The position numbers and the translations under genes were made by a program. From an uncultured Lachnospiraceae bacterium (GTDB taxonomy: Bacteria > Bacillota > Clostridia > Lachnospirales > Lachnospiraceae): a stretch of 37,063 nt of DNA. Below are positions 28,224-35,421 of this stretch, one piece after another. The stretch's first letter is position 1; every line of letters starts with the position of its first letter. The notes beneath the pieces are model-generated. The model was not told where the DNA came from. It saw nothing but the letters and a program-made list of their open reading frames with translations, and ran no database searches. The DNA is taken from the NCBI GenBank assembly GCA_902476645.1, contig CABSEG010000023.1:1-37063 (forward strand). The letters are read 5' to 3'.

Positions 28224-29720
28224 TTACGCTGTCCCTCTTTTCTGAATGACAAACAGAACACTCTCCGTCTTATCCTGAATCTTCCACTGTTTAAGAAGAG
28301 AAAACTGACCAGTTCTCCGAAGGCAATGCAAAAGCAGGTCCGGTTCCGTGGAATACAATAACAGAACTCCACCGTCCACTAATACCTCCGCTGCCGTCCC
28401 AAAAAAGCACTCATAGAGATTATGAATCTCATCCCTTCCTTTTGATGGAGTGATTCCTGGCAGATTACTAATAATTTCGTCAAAGAGATACTCATGATGA
28501 AAATCAAAAAAATTTCGGTTGATAAAATGTATCGTCCTCTCTGCTATTCTTGCATTCTCTCTTCCCTTTAAAATGGCCTCCTCGTATAAGTCAATCCCGT
28601 ACATATCCCCCGTCTTATTTAAGAAGGATCTCTCAAGAAGCATTGTACCCACTCCACAAAAGGGATCCAGCACTTGTGCTCCCTCTTTCAGATAATCTTT
28701 CGCTAGCTGCATAAACAAAGCTGCATTGACAGGAGAGATGGATGCGGCTATTGTCTGTTTTCGATATGCAAAGCGACGATCTTTCAAAGTATAGAGCTTA
28801 AGCAACGGAATAAACCGTCCGGCCTTATTTTCCACCATTCTGATTTCTACCTCATATCCACTGGGTAGATTCCGGAGCTTTCCATCAGAAAAGAAATCTA
28901 ACTGAGTCGTCAGTTTCTTTAAAAACTGGGCTCTCTCCTCCAGAGACATGCGACTCTTAACCTCTATGCGATAATAAAAAGGCGGTCTTCCATCATGCAT
29001 CCTTTCCAAAAAAGGCAACAAGTCGGATTTTGCAAGCTGGGCCGCCGCCTCCCGGGGATCCGGTGATAAAAGTGCGGTTCTCTGAACTGGAAACAAGATC
29101 TCTGAGTAGGTGCGGATAGGCAGAATACGGTCTAACTGGCTGGTTTTGAACTTTAGTCCTCCAGCCAGCATTTTCAGATCCTCTGTCTCCGGTAACTGCT
29201 CCTTTGTTGCCTCCCTGTGATTTCGATTCGTAAGCAAAATCACTTCGGATTCTTCTTTCATCCCACAAAACGGATGGGTTTTCGGCCTTTCATAGCGAAA
29301 CACCATCCTGCGCAGAATCGTCAGCTCCTCTTTCCAGTGCTTCTGGGACTCTGTCGCTGGCACCTCCCCTTCTAAATATTTCAAACGGTTTTGGAGCGCC
29401 GGAAGAAATTCCTGATAGTCATAATGTTCCATGGCCTTTAAGTAGCTGCTTTTGACAAATTCCTGCGTCTCTTCTTCATAAGCGCTTAACAAAACCTCTT
29501 TCAGATCCTCGTCTTCCAGCATTCCCAGTATCAGTGCTGTATTTTTACGAACCTTTGGGTCCTCATGTTTAAGGAAAGGAAGTAGCCGGGAATAATCTCC
29601 CTCAAGCATATAAGCAAATTCCCTTTTTTGCTTTTCCTCCCCCAACTCCTGTTTTAAAGCAATCAGGTTTTTCCTGACCTCGATTCCATTTAAGATTTTG
29701 TCATAAATATCTTTCACCAT
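28224..29720 (-). CDS. HEAT-repeat protein fused to a SAM-dependent RNA methyltransferase domain
   Basis: A 498-aa fusion. Residues 1-130 look like HEAT repeats (LLPFLKHEDPKVRKNTALILGMLEDEDLKEVLLSAYEEE...). The middle (about 190-330) resembles a THUMP/ferredoxin-like substrate region, and residues 335-498 are a class I methyltransferase of the UPF0020/TRM11 type: motif I VLDPFCGVGTMLLE (near 353), GIDLYEEAI, and motif IV SNLPG. NLPG in place of NPPY/NLPY suggests N-methylation of guanosine or adenosine in RNA, but the target is unknown. It follows the amidase by 11 nt and lacks a strong ribosome site. The HEAT fusion is the unusual part. Confidence 0.8.
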   Translation of the reverse strand: MVKDIYDKILNGIEVRKNLIALKQELGEEKQKREFAYMLEGDYSRLLPFLKHEDPKVRKNTALILGMLEDEDLKEVLLSAYEEETQEFVKSSYLKAMEHYDYQEFLPALQNRLKYLEGEVPATESQKHWKEELTILRRMVFRYERPKTHPFCGMKEESEVILLTNRNHREATKEQLPETEDLKMLAGGLKFKTSQLDRILPIRTYSEILFPVQRTALLSPDPREAAAQLAKSDLLPFLERMHDGRPPFYYRIEVKSRMSLEERAQFLKKLTTQLDFFSDGKLRNLPSGYEVEIRMVENKAGRFIPLLKLYTLKDRRFAYRKQTIAASISPVNAALFMQLAKDYLKEGAQVLDPFCGVGTMLLERSFLNKTGDMYGIDLYEEAILKGRENARIAERTIHFINRNFFDFHHEYLFDEIISNLPGITPSKGRDEIHNLYECFFGTAAEVLVDGGVLLLYSTEPDLLLHCLRRTGQFSLLKQWKIQDKTESVLFVIQKRGTA

Positions 29721-29731
29721 AGGTATTCTTT

Positions 29732-30457
29732 CTATTCTCCATTCTCCTGAATATACTTTGCCACATCCTTCTTAAACTTCTGCCACTTATCTTCGTGCTC
29801 CACAAAATATTTCGGGCATTCCTTTCCGGTAACATCGTAATGGCGAATCACATCGTCAGTGGTTAAGTCAAATTTCCCGCACAGGAAGGCCACCAGTTCT
29901 ACCAAAGAATCATAGGTGGCATCCGTAAACTTTCCGGTTTCATCCGGATGACAACATTCTATGGAAACGGTATCGTGATTCCTGCTGTTAGAGGCATAGG
30001 CAATCTCCGCCGTTGGGATACACTGAATAATCTCCCCTTCCATACCAATGACAAAGTTACTGCTTACCTGATTGTCCTTGGTATCCTTCAAACTTTCAAA
30101 ATAATCCCGGTTGTTTTGGGCCGTACTTCCTGGGTTCGCTGTATAGTGGACAACTACCCCCTGTACCCCGTCCGTGTGGATGCCTGGCCTGGAATATTCA
30201 TTTACCGTCAAAAGCTGAACGTCCAATTCCGGCATAGGAACCTGCTTGGTGGGATTGCCGATACCGGAAGAATCCCCATCCAGAGTATGGAGCGTTCCAA
30301 TGGAAGGGGCAAAGATACGGATGGCGCCTCCAATGATAAAAATAGCTCCCAGACAAGCCACCCCGGCAATTGCAGTTCGTCGTATAATCTGTCTTCGTCT
30401 TTCTTCCTGCGTCATTCTGTGACGTCTTGGTCTTGAATAGTTCTGTCTCTGTGTCAT
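29732..30457 (-). CDS. Membrane-anchored N-acetylmuramoyl-L-alanine amidase (Amidase_2/PGRP)
   Basis: A 241-aa cell-wall hydrolase that cuts the bond between MurNAc and the peptide stem. The N-terminus is basic (PRRHRMTQEERRRQIIRR) followed by a membrane anchor (TAIAGVACLGAIFIIGGAI), then a catalytic domain (about 95-235). Zinc ligands: His in VVVHYTA, His in VIRHYDVTGK and Cys in KECPKYF; Glu in SIECCHPDE also fits. First gene of the run amidase-methyltransferase-pepF. No clear promoter lies between it and guaB, so it may depend on read-through of the guaB terminator. Fold is secure; the biological role is unclear. Confidence 0.9.
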   Translation of the reverse strand: MTQRQNYSRPRRHRMTQEERRRQIIRRTAIAGVACLGAIFIIGGAIRIFAPSIGTLHTLDGDSSGIGNPTKQVPMPELDVQLLTVNEYSRPGIHTDGVQGVVVHYTANPGSTAQNNRDYFESLKDTKDNQVSSNFVIGMEGEIIQCIPTAEIAYASNSRNHDTVSIECCHPDETGKFTDATYDSLVELVAFLCGKFDLTTDDVIRHYDVTGKECPKYFVEHEDKWQKFKKDVAKYIQENGE

Positions 30458-30488
30458 CTTGTCGTCCCTTTTCCCCTCTTATGGAAGA

Positions 30489-30519
30489 AATCCGGGGCAG
30501 AAAAGCTCTGCTCCGGATT
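30489..30519 (-). terminator. Probable terminator of guaB
   Basis: A 12-bp stem (30489-30500 with 30508-30519, AATCCGGGGCAG and its partner, one G-U) follows the guaB stop. The minus-strand tail (TTCTTCC) is only weakly T-rich, so leakage into the amidase gene is plausible. Confidence 0.6.
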
Positions 30520-30524
30520 GTACT

Positions 30525-31979
30525 TTACTCGTCTACACTGTAGTTTGGCGCTTCCTTGGTAATATGGATATCGTGAGGATGAGACTCCTTCAGGGAAGCC
30601 GCAGAAATTTTCACAAATCTTCCTGTCTTTTTCAAAATTTCGATGTCCTTTGCTCCACAGTATCCCATACCGGCGCGCAGACCGCCCATTAACTGGAAAA
30701 CCGTATCTTCCACGCTTCCTTTATAAGCCACACGGCCTTCTACCCCTTCCGGAACCAGTTTTTTGGCATCACTCTGGAAATAGCGGTCCTTACTTCCATT
30801 TTCCATGGCCGCGATAGAACCCATGCCGCGGTATACTTTATACTTTCTTCCCTGGAACAACTCAAAAGTTCCAGGGCTTTCATCACAGCCTGCAAAAATG
30901 CTGCCCATCATACATACATTGGCTCCTGCCGCAATAGCCTTTGTCATATCTCCGGAGTACTTAATTCCCCCGTCTGCAATAATGGGAATGTCGTACTCCT
31001 TGGCCGCCTCATAGCAATCCATAATAGCCGTAATCTGCGGAACTCCGATTCCCGCAACCACGCGTGTGGTACAAATGGAACCAGGTCCGATACCTACCTT
31101 CACGGCATCCACGCCTGCCTCAATCAGGGCTTTTGTGGCTTCTGCAGTGGCCACATTTCCAGCAATCACCGGAAGTTCCGGATAGTTCTCCTTGATCATC
31201 CGTACACAGTTCAGGACATTTGCGGAATGTCCGTGAGCAGAGTCCAGGACGATCACATCCACATGAGCTTTCACAAGAGCTTCCACCCGTTCCAGCACAT
31301 TGGCTGTGATCCCAACTGCCGCTCCGCACAGCAAACGTCCCTGGGCATCTTTAGCGGAAAGAGGATATTTGATCTGCTTTTCAATATCCTTAATCGTAAT
31401 TAAACCTTTTAAATTAAAGTCATCGTCTACAATGGGAAGTTTTTCTTTTCTCGCCTTGGCCAAAATCTTTTTAGCTTCTTCCAGAGTAATCCCCACCTTT
31501 GCGGTAATTAATCCTTCGGAAGTCATCGATTCTTTTATTTTTTTGGAAAAATCCTCTTCAAATTTTAAATCACGATTGGTAATGATTCCTACCAGTTTTC
31601 CATTTTCTGTAATAGGTACGCCGGAAATTCGGAATTTTGCCATTAATTCATTGGCATCCTCTAAGGTATGCTCCGGTGATAGATAAAAAGGATCGGTAAT
31701 AACGCCATTCTCGGATCGTTTTACCTTATCCACCTCGTCGGCCTGTGCTTCGATGGTCATATTTTTGTGAATGATGCCAATTCCACCCTGTCTGGCCATG
31801 GCGATCGCCATCCTGTGTTCCGTGACCGTATCCATCCCTGCACTCATCATCGGAATATTCAGCTTAATGGTTTTTGTCAGATGTGTGGAAAGATCTACCT
31901 GATTTGGAATCACTTCCGAATAAGCAGGAACCAATAGCACATCATCAAAAGTTATGCCTTCGCCAATAATACTTCCCAT
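30525..31979 (-). CDS. guaB: Inosine-5'-monophosphate dehydrogenase
   Basis: A 484-aa IMPDH, the NAD-dependent oxidation of IMP to XMP, rate-limiting for GTP synthesis. The TIM barrel starts with EGITFDDVLLVPAYSEV, is interrupted by a pair of CBS domains (about 94-205), and resumes with the catalytic loop GIGPGSICTTRVVAGIGVPQ (catalytic Cys) and the flap RYFQSDAKKLVPEGVEGRV. Length is the usual 485. Transcribed from a consensus promoter at 32019-32047. GTP made by this enzyme is the signal sensed by CodY, encoded 2.5 kb upstream. Confidence 0.97.
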   Translation of the reverse strand: MGSIIGEGITFDDVLLVPAYSEVIPNQVDLSTHLTKTIKLNIPMMSAGMDTVTEHRMAIAMARQGGIGIIHKNMTIEAQADEVDKVKRSENGVITDPFYLSPEHTLEDANELMAKFRISGVPITENGKLVGIITNRDLKFEEDFSKKIKESMTSEGLITAKVGITLEEAKKILAKARKEKLPIVDDDFNLKGLITIKDIEKQIKYPLSAKDAQGRLLCGAAVGITANVLERVEALVKAHVDVIVLDSAHGHSANVLNCVRMIKENYPELPVIAGNVATAEATKALIEAGVDAVKVGIGPGSICTTRVVAGIGVPQITAIMDCYEAAKEYDIPIIADGGIKYSGDMTKAIAAGANVCMMGSIFAGCDESPGTFELFQGRKYKVYRGMGSIAAMENGSKDRYFQSDAKKLVPEGVEGRVAYKGSVEDTVFQLMGGLRAGMGYCGAKDIEILKKTGRFVKISAASLKESHPHDIHITKEAPNYSVDE

Positions 31980-32018
31980 TTTTTTATCCTCACTTTCTAT
32001 ATTCTTGTTAGTCCCAAT

Positions 32019-32047
32019 AGTCTACCAAATCTGCCACGGACTGTCAA
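32019..32047 (-). promoter_or_regulatory. Promoter of guaB
   Basis: Minus strand: -35 TTGACA (32047-32042), 17-nt spacer, -10 TAGACT (32024-32019). No purine or guanine riboswitch is visible between it and guaB, only about 30 nt of leader. Confidence 0.72.
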
Positions 32048-32190
32048 CTTAATTTTACTTTTTGCGGGGCAATTCGATGCATATCTTCCATAATCCAGCG
32101 ATTGGGCTCGAAAAGAATCTTCCATCCCCCTTCTCCTCTCTCATTCCTTTCTTCGATTATTATAGCTGACTTTTTCAGATAAGAAAAGAG
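32044..32190 (-). other. Coding-like reading frame without a start codon, between groEL and guaB
   Basis: One minus-strand frame ends with TGA at 32044-32046 and stays open back into groEL. It reads like protein near its end (GWKILFEPNRWIMEDMHR, then IAPQKVKLS), but contains no ATG, GTG or TTG upstream of an internal ATG. A perfect TATAAT lies at about 32158-32163. It may be a gene remnant or chance. A different frame with a Shine-Dalgarno (GGAG then ATG at about 32123) gives 42 aa of low-complexity, unconvincing sequence. Confidence 0.25.
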
Positions 32191-32199
32191 CTTCTTTTC

Positions 32200-32238
32200 A
32201 AAAAAAACAAGGCAGAAAAGAAATCTGCCTTGTTTTTT
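32200..32238. terminator. Terminator of groESL
   Basis: ACAAGGCAGA (32207-32216) pairs with TCTGCCTTGT (32224-32233), with A and T runs extending the stem on both sides. A classic strong bidirectional terminator. Confidence 0.88.
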
Positions 32239-32252
32239 AAAAAACTTAAATG

Positions 32253-33875
32253 TTACATCATTCCCATTCCCGGATTTCCTGCAGGCATAGCCGGCGCATC
32301 CTCTTTAATATTGGCCACACAGGACTCTGTGGTCAGGAAAGTAGCTGCCACGCTGGTAGCGTTCTGCAGGGCACTTCTTGTCACCTTTGCAGGATCCAGG
32401 ATGCCAGCCTTTACCATATCCACATATTCTTCTTTGTACGCGTCAAATCCAGTGCCTTCTTTAGACTCTTTTACCTGATTGATAATAACGGCACCTTCCA
32501 GCCCTGCGTTTGCCACAATGTGGTACAAAGGAGCTTCCAGGGCTTTTAAGATCACCTTGGCACCTGTCTTCTCATCCCCATCCAGCTGATCTACCAATTC
32601 TGCCACCTGCTTAGAAGCGTGAATGTAAGCAGAACCACCTCCTGCTACAATTCCTTCCTCTACGGCTGCCCTTGTGGCATTTAAGGCGTCTTCCATACGA
32701 AGCTTGGCCTCCTTCATTTCTGTCTCGGTGGCCGCTCCCACACGGATTACCGCAACGCCGCCTGCCAGTTTTGCCAGACGCTCCTGCAGTTTCTCTTTAT
32801 CAAACTCAGATGTGGTCTCCTCAATACTTGCCTTAATTTGGCTGATTCTGGCCTGGATTGCATCCTTATCGCCAGCTCCGTCTACGATAACGGTATTTTC
32901 CTTCTGTACCTTTACCGATTTTGCACGGCCAAGCTGTTCCATTGTGGTATCCTTCAGTTCCAATCCCAGCTCTTCGGAGATCACCTGGCCGCCGGTCAGG
33001 ATTGCGATATCCTCCAGCATGGCCTTTCTTCTGTCGCCGTAACCAGGAGCCTTCACACCTACAACCTGGAAGGTTCCTCTCAGTTTATTTACAATCAGAG
33101 TAGTCAGTGCTTCTCCTTCAATATCCTCCGCGATAATTAAAAGCTTCTTTCCTGACTGTACAATCTGCTCCAGCAACGGCAGGATCTCCTGAATATTGGA
33201 AATCTTCTTGTCTGTAATCAAGATGTAAGGATCATCCAGGACTGCCTCCATCTTTTCCATATCCGTTGCCATATAAGCGGAAATGTAGCCTCTGTCAAAC
33301 TGCATACCTTCTACCAGATCCAGCTCTGTCTTCATGGTCTTGGACTCTTCGATGGTAATAACGCCGTCATTCGAAACCTTTTCCATAGCATCCGCCACCA
33401 TATTTCCAACTTCATCATCTCCGGCAGAAATAGCTGCAACTCTTGCCATCTGATCTTTTCCGTCTACTTTCCGGCTCATAGCGGCAATGGCTTCCACAGC
33501 CTTGTCCGTTGCTTTTTTCATACCTTTTCTCAGTACAATAGGATTTGCACCTGCAGCCAGGTTTTTCATACCTTCCTGAATCATAGCCTGTGCCAGAACC
33601 GTTGCGGTAGTGGTACCGTCACCAGCAACGTCATTTGTCTTGGTTGCCACTTCTTTTACCAACTGGGCACCCATATTCTCAAAGGGATCTTCCAGTTCAA
33701 TCTCCTTTGCAATGGTAACACCATCATTGGTGATCAATGGTGTGCCAAACTGCTTGTCTAATACCACATTTCTTCCTTTGGGTCCCAAAGTTACACGTAC
33801 AGTATCTGCCAACTGATTTACGCCAGCCTCTAAAGCCTTTCTGGCCTCTGCTCCGAATTTAATTTCCTTTGCCAT
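32253..33875 (-). CDS. groEL: Chaperonin GroEL
   Basis: A 540-aa HSP60 subunit forming the double-ring folding chamber. Signatures: DTVRVTLGPKGRNVVLDK and DGTTTATVLAQ (ATP binding; DGTTT), apical-domain region about 190-375, AAVEEGIVAGGGSAY, and a Gly/Met-rich tail (AGNPGMGMM). Length is normal. It follows groES by 35 nt. Identification is secure; control is by HrcA at the CIRCE operator upstream of groES. Confidence 0.98.
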   Translation of the reverse strand: MAKEIKFGAEARKALEAGVNQLADTVRVTLGPKGRNVVLDKQFGTPLITNDGVTIAKEIELEDPFENMGAQLVKEVATKTNDVAGDGTTTATVLAQAMIQEGMKNLAAGANPIVLRKGMKKATDKAVEAIAAMSRKVDGKDQMARVAAISAGDDEVGNMVADAMEKVSNDGVITIEESKTMKTELDLVEGMQFDRGYISAYMATDMEKMEAVLDDPYILITDKKISNIQEILPLLEQIVQSGKKLLIIAEDIEGEALTTLIVNKLRGTFQVVGVKAPGYGDRRKAMLEDIAILTGGQVISEELGLELKDTTMEQLGRAKSVKVQKENTVIVDGAGDKDAIQARISQIKASIEETTSEFDKEKLQERLAKLAGGVAVIRVGAATETEMKEAKLRMEDALNATRAAVEEGIVAGGGSAYIHASKQVAELVDQLDGDEKTGAKVILKALEAPLYHIVANAGLEGAVIINQVKESKEGTGFDAYKEEYVDMVKAGILDPAKVTRSALQNATSVAATFLTTESCVANIKEDAPAMPAGNPGMGMM

Positions 33876-33910
33876 GTCTGATCTTCCTCCTTGTTTCTGC
33901 TCTATGCTTT

Positions 33911-34195
33911 TTACTCTACAATTGCCAGAATATCATTTTGCTTTACGATGATATATTCTTCTTCATCCAGCTTTACTTCATTTCCGGCATATTTGGAATA
34001 GATAACTTTGTCTCCCACTTTTACCTGCATGGTAACTTCTTTTCCATCTACCATTCCGCCCGGTCCAACGGCAATGACCTCGGCTTCCTGCGGCTTCTCC
34101 TGAGATTTGCTGGCCAGAATAATTCCGGACTTGGTAGTTTCTTCTGCTTCAAACTGCTTTAATACAACTCTGTCGCCTAATGGTACTAATTTCAT
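33911..34195 (-). CDS. groES: Co-chaperonin GroES
   Basis: A 94-aa GroES that caps the GroEL chamber. Signatures: MKLVPLGDRVVLKQFEAEETTKSGI at the start (the mobile loop follows) and KVGDKVIYSKYAGNEVKLDEEEYIIVKQNDILAIVE at the end. First gene of the bicistronic operon, preceded by GGAGG and by the CIRCE element about 45 nt upstream. Confidence 0.98.
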   Translation of the reverse strand: MKLVPLGDRVVLKQFEAEETTKSGIILASKSQEKPQEAEVIAVGPGGMVDGKEVTMQVKVGDKVIYSKYAGNEVKLDEEEYIIVKQNDILAIVE

Positions 34196-34240
34196 TCTAA
34201 ATTCCTCCTTTAGAGATATGAAAAATCGAATTTTGTGTTA

Positions 34241-34267
34241 TTAGCACTCACTTTTGTCGAGTGCTAA
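34241..34267. promoter_or_regulatory. CIRCE operator (HrcA binding site)
   Basis: TTAGCACTC (34241-34249), 9-nt spacer, GAGTGCTAA (34259-34267): a perfect match to the CIRCE consensus. It lies immediately downstream of the groES promoter. HrcA, encoded elsewhere, represses here until heat stress. Confidence 0.97.
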
Positions 34268-34278
34268 CCGTTAGTCAT

Positions 34279-34307
34279 ATATTAGTGAAAAACAGTCAAA
34301 TGTGCAA
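34279..34307 (-). promoter_or_regulatory. Promoter of groESL
   Basis: Minus strand: -35 TTGCAC (34307-34302), 17-nt spacer, -10 TAATAT (34284-34279). The transcription start then falls close to the CIRCE element. Confidence 0.65.
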
Positions 34308-34466
34308 ATTCAGTTATCCTTATATTTTGGAATTATTTCCATCATTTTCTTTGTTATACTCATTTTTTCTTTTAATTTCTCAATTTTTACCATTTTATAA
34401 TTTTTTTATTTTTAGGATCTTAAATCCATATGCCTGATGTACCACAGCCCATGAATCTCAAAGGGA

Positions 34467-34503
34467 AAAGGTGACGGTAAGTTTCGCTTCCGTCACCTTT
34501 CTT
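34467..34503. terminator. Terminator of codY
   Basis: AAAGGTGACGG (34467-34477) pairs with CCGTCACCTTT (34490-34500). It lies just past the codY stop codon; the minus-strand tail is TTTTCCC. Confidence 0.8.
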
Positions 34504-35286
34504 TTAATTTTTCTTCTGTTTTTTCAATTCCGCCAGTTCATCAAACACTACATCGTTGATTACCTTGATATAAGTTCCTTTCATTCCGGATGACCGGGAC
34601 TCAATCACGCCTGCGCTCTCAAACTTTCGAAGAGCGTTTACAATAACAGAACGTGTGATGCCCACCCGATCTGCAATCTTGCTGGCAACTAAAATCCCTT
34701 CCGGGCCGTTTAATTCGTCAAAAATATGGATGATGGCTTCCAATTCTGAGAAGGACAAGGTACTGATGGCAGATTTTACAATCTGCACCTTCCTGTTCTC
34801 CTCCGCATTTTCTTCATGAACAGACCGCATCATTTCCAATCCCACAACGGTGGTCCCGTACTCACTCAGAATGATATCGTCGATTTCATACTGACTGTCG
34901 CTTTTGTACATAAAGACCGTCCCAAGACGTTCACCTGCAATGTCAATCGGGTTGATGATGGCCTGATATTTTTTTACTCCATCTCCCACAAACCCCAAAG
35001 TCTCCAGATTCACGTTCTCCTTCGTGGAAAGTACACCGAGAAGTCTTTCATTGAGCAACGCGTCAATATAGCCGCCCACTTCATCGTCGATCAGTTCTTT
35101 GATTTCTTCCACACCGGGACACAGACTTACCCCTAAAACCTTTCCCTTCTTACTGATTACCAAAATATTGGAATCCAAAATGTCCGTCAATACCTCACAA
35201 ATGTCATTAAATACCACTTTGCTTGAGTTATTATTGTGAAGAAGCTTATTGATTTTCCTCGTCTTATCTAATAACTGTACGCTCAT
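34504..35286 (-). CDS. codY: Global transcriptional regulator CodY
   Basis: A 260-aa GTP- and branched-chain-amino-acid-sensing repressor. N-terminal GAF domain (about 1-155; LLDKTRKINKLLHNN..., VLTDILDSNILVISKKGKVLG) binds isoleucine, leucine and valine; the C-terminal winged helix-turn-helix (about 195-245; GILVASKIADRVGITRSVIVNALRKFESAGVIESRS) binds AATTTTCWGAAAATT boxes. Length and both domains are normal. It controls amino-acid and nitrogen metabolism genes when nutrients are rich. Transcribed from a promoter whose spacer carries a CodY-like box, so it probably represses itself. Confidence 0.97.
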   Translation of the reverse strand: MSVQLLDKTRKINKLLHNNNSSKVVFNDICEVLTDILDSNILVISKKGKVLGVSLCPGVEEIKELIDDEVGGYIDALLNERLLGVLSTKENVNLETLGFVGDGVKKYQAIINPIDIAGERLGTVFMYKSDSQYEIDDIILSEYGTTVVGLEMMRSVHEENAEENRKVQIVKSAISTLSFSELEAIIHIFDELNGPEGILVASKIADRVGITRSVIVNALRKFESAGVIESRSSGMKGTYIKVINDVVFDELAELKKQKKN

Positions 35287-35366
35287 ATTCCCTCCTGTTC
35301 CGTCAACCCCACCCCTTTGTTTTGTTGACTTTCGTTTTAGTGCTACTATGTCATATCTATTATCTT

Positions 35367-35394
35367 AGCATACAATTGTCAGAATATCAATCAA
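35367..35394 (-). promoter_or_regulatory. codY promoter containing a CodY-like box
   Basis: Minus strand: -35 TTGATT (35394-35389), 16-nt spacer, -10 TATGCT (35372-35367). The plus-strand sequence AATTGTCAGAATATC (35374-35388) fills the spacer and matches 12 of 15 positions of the CodY consensus. Confidence 0.6.
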
Positions 35395-35421
35395 ATTAAC
35401 GAAAAAATCAAATAATTTTAA

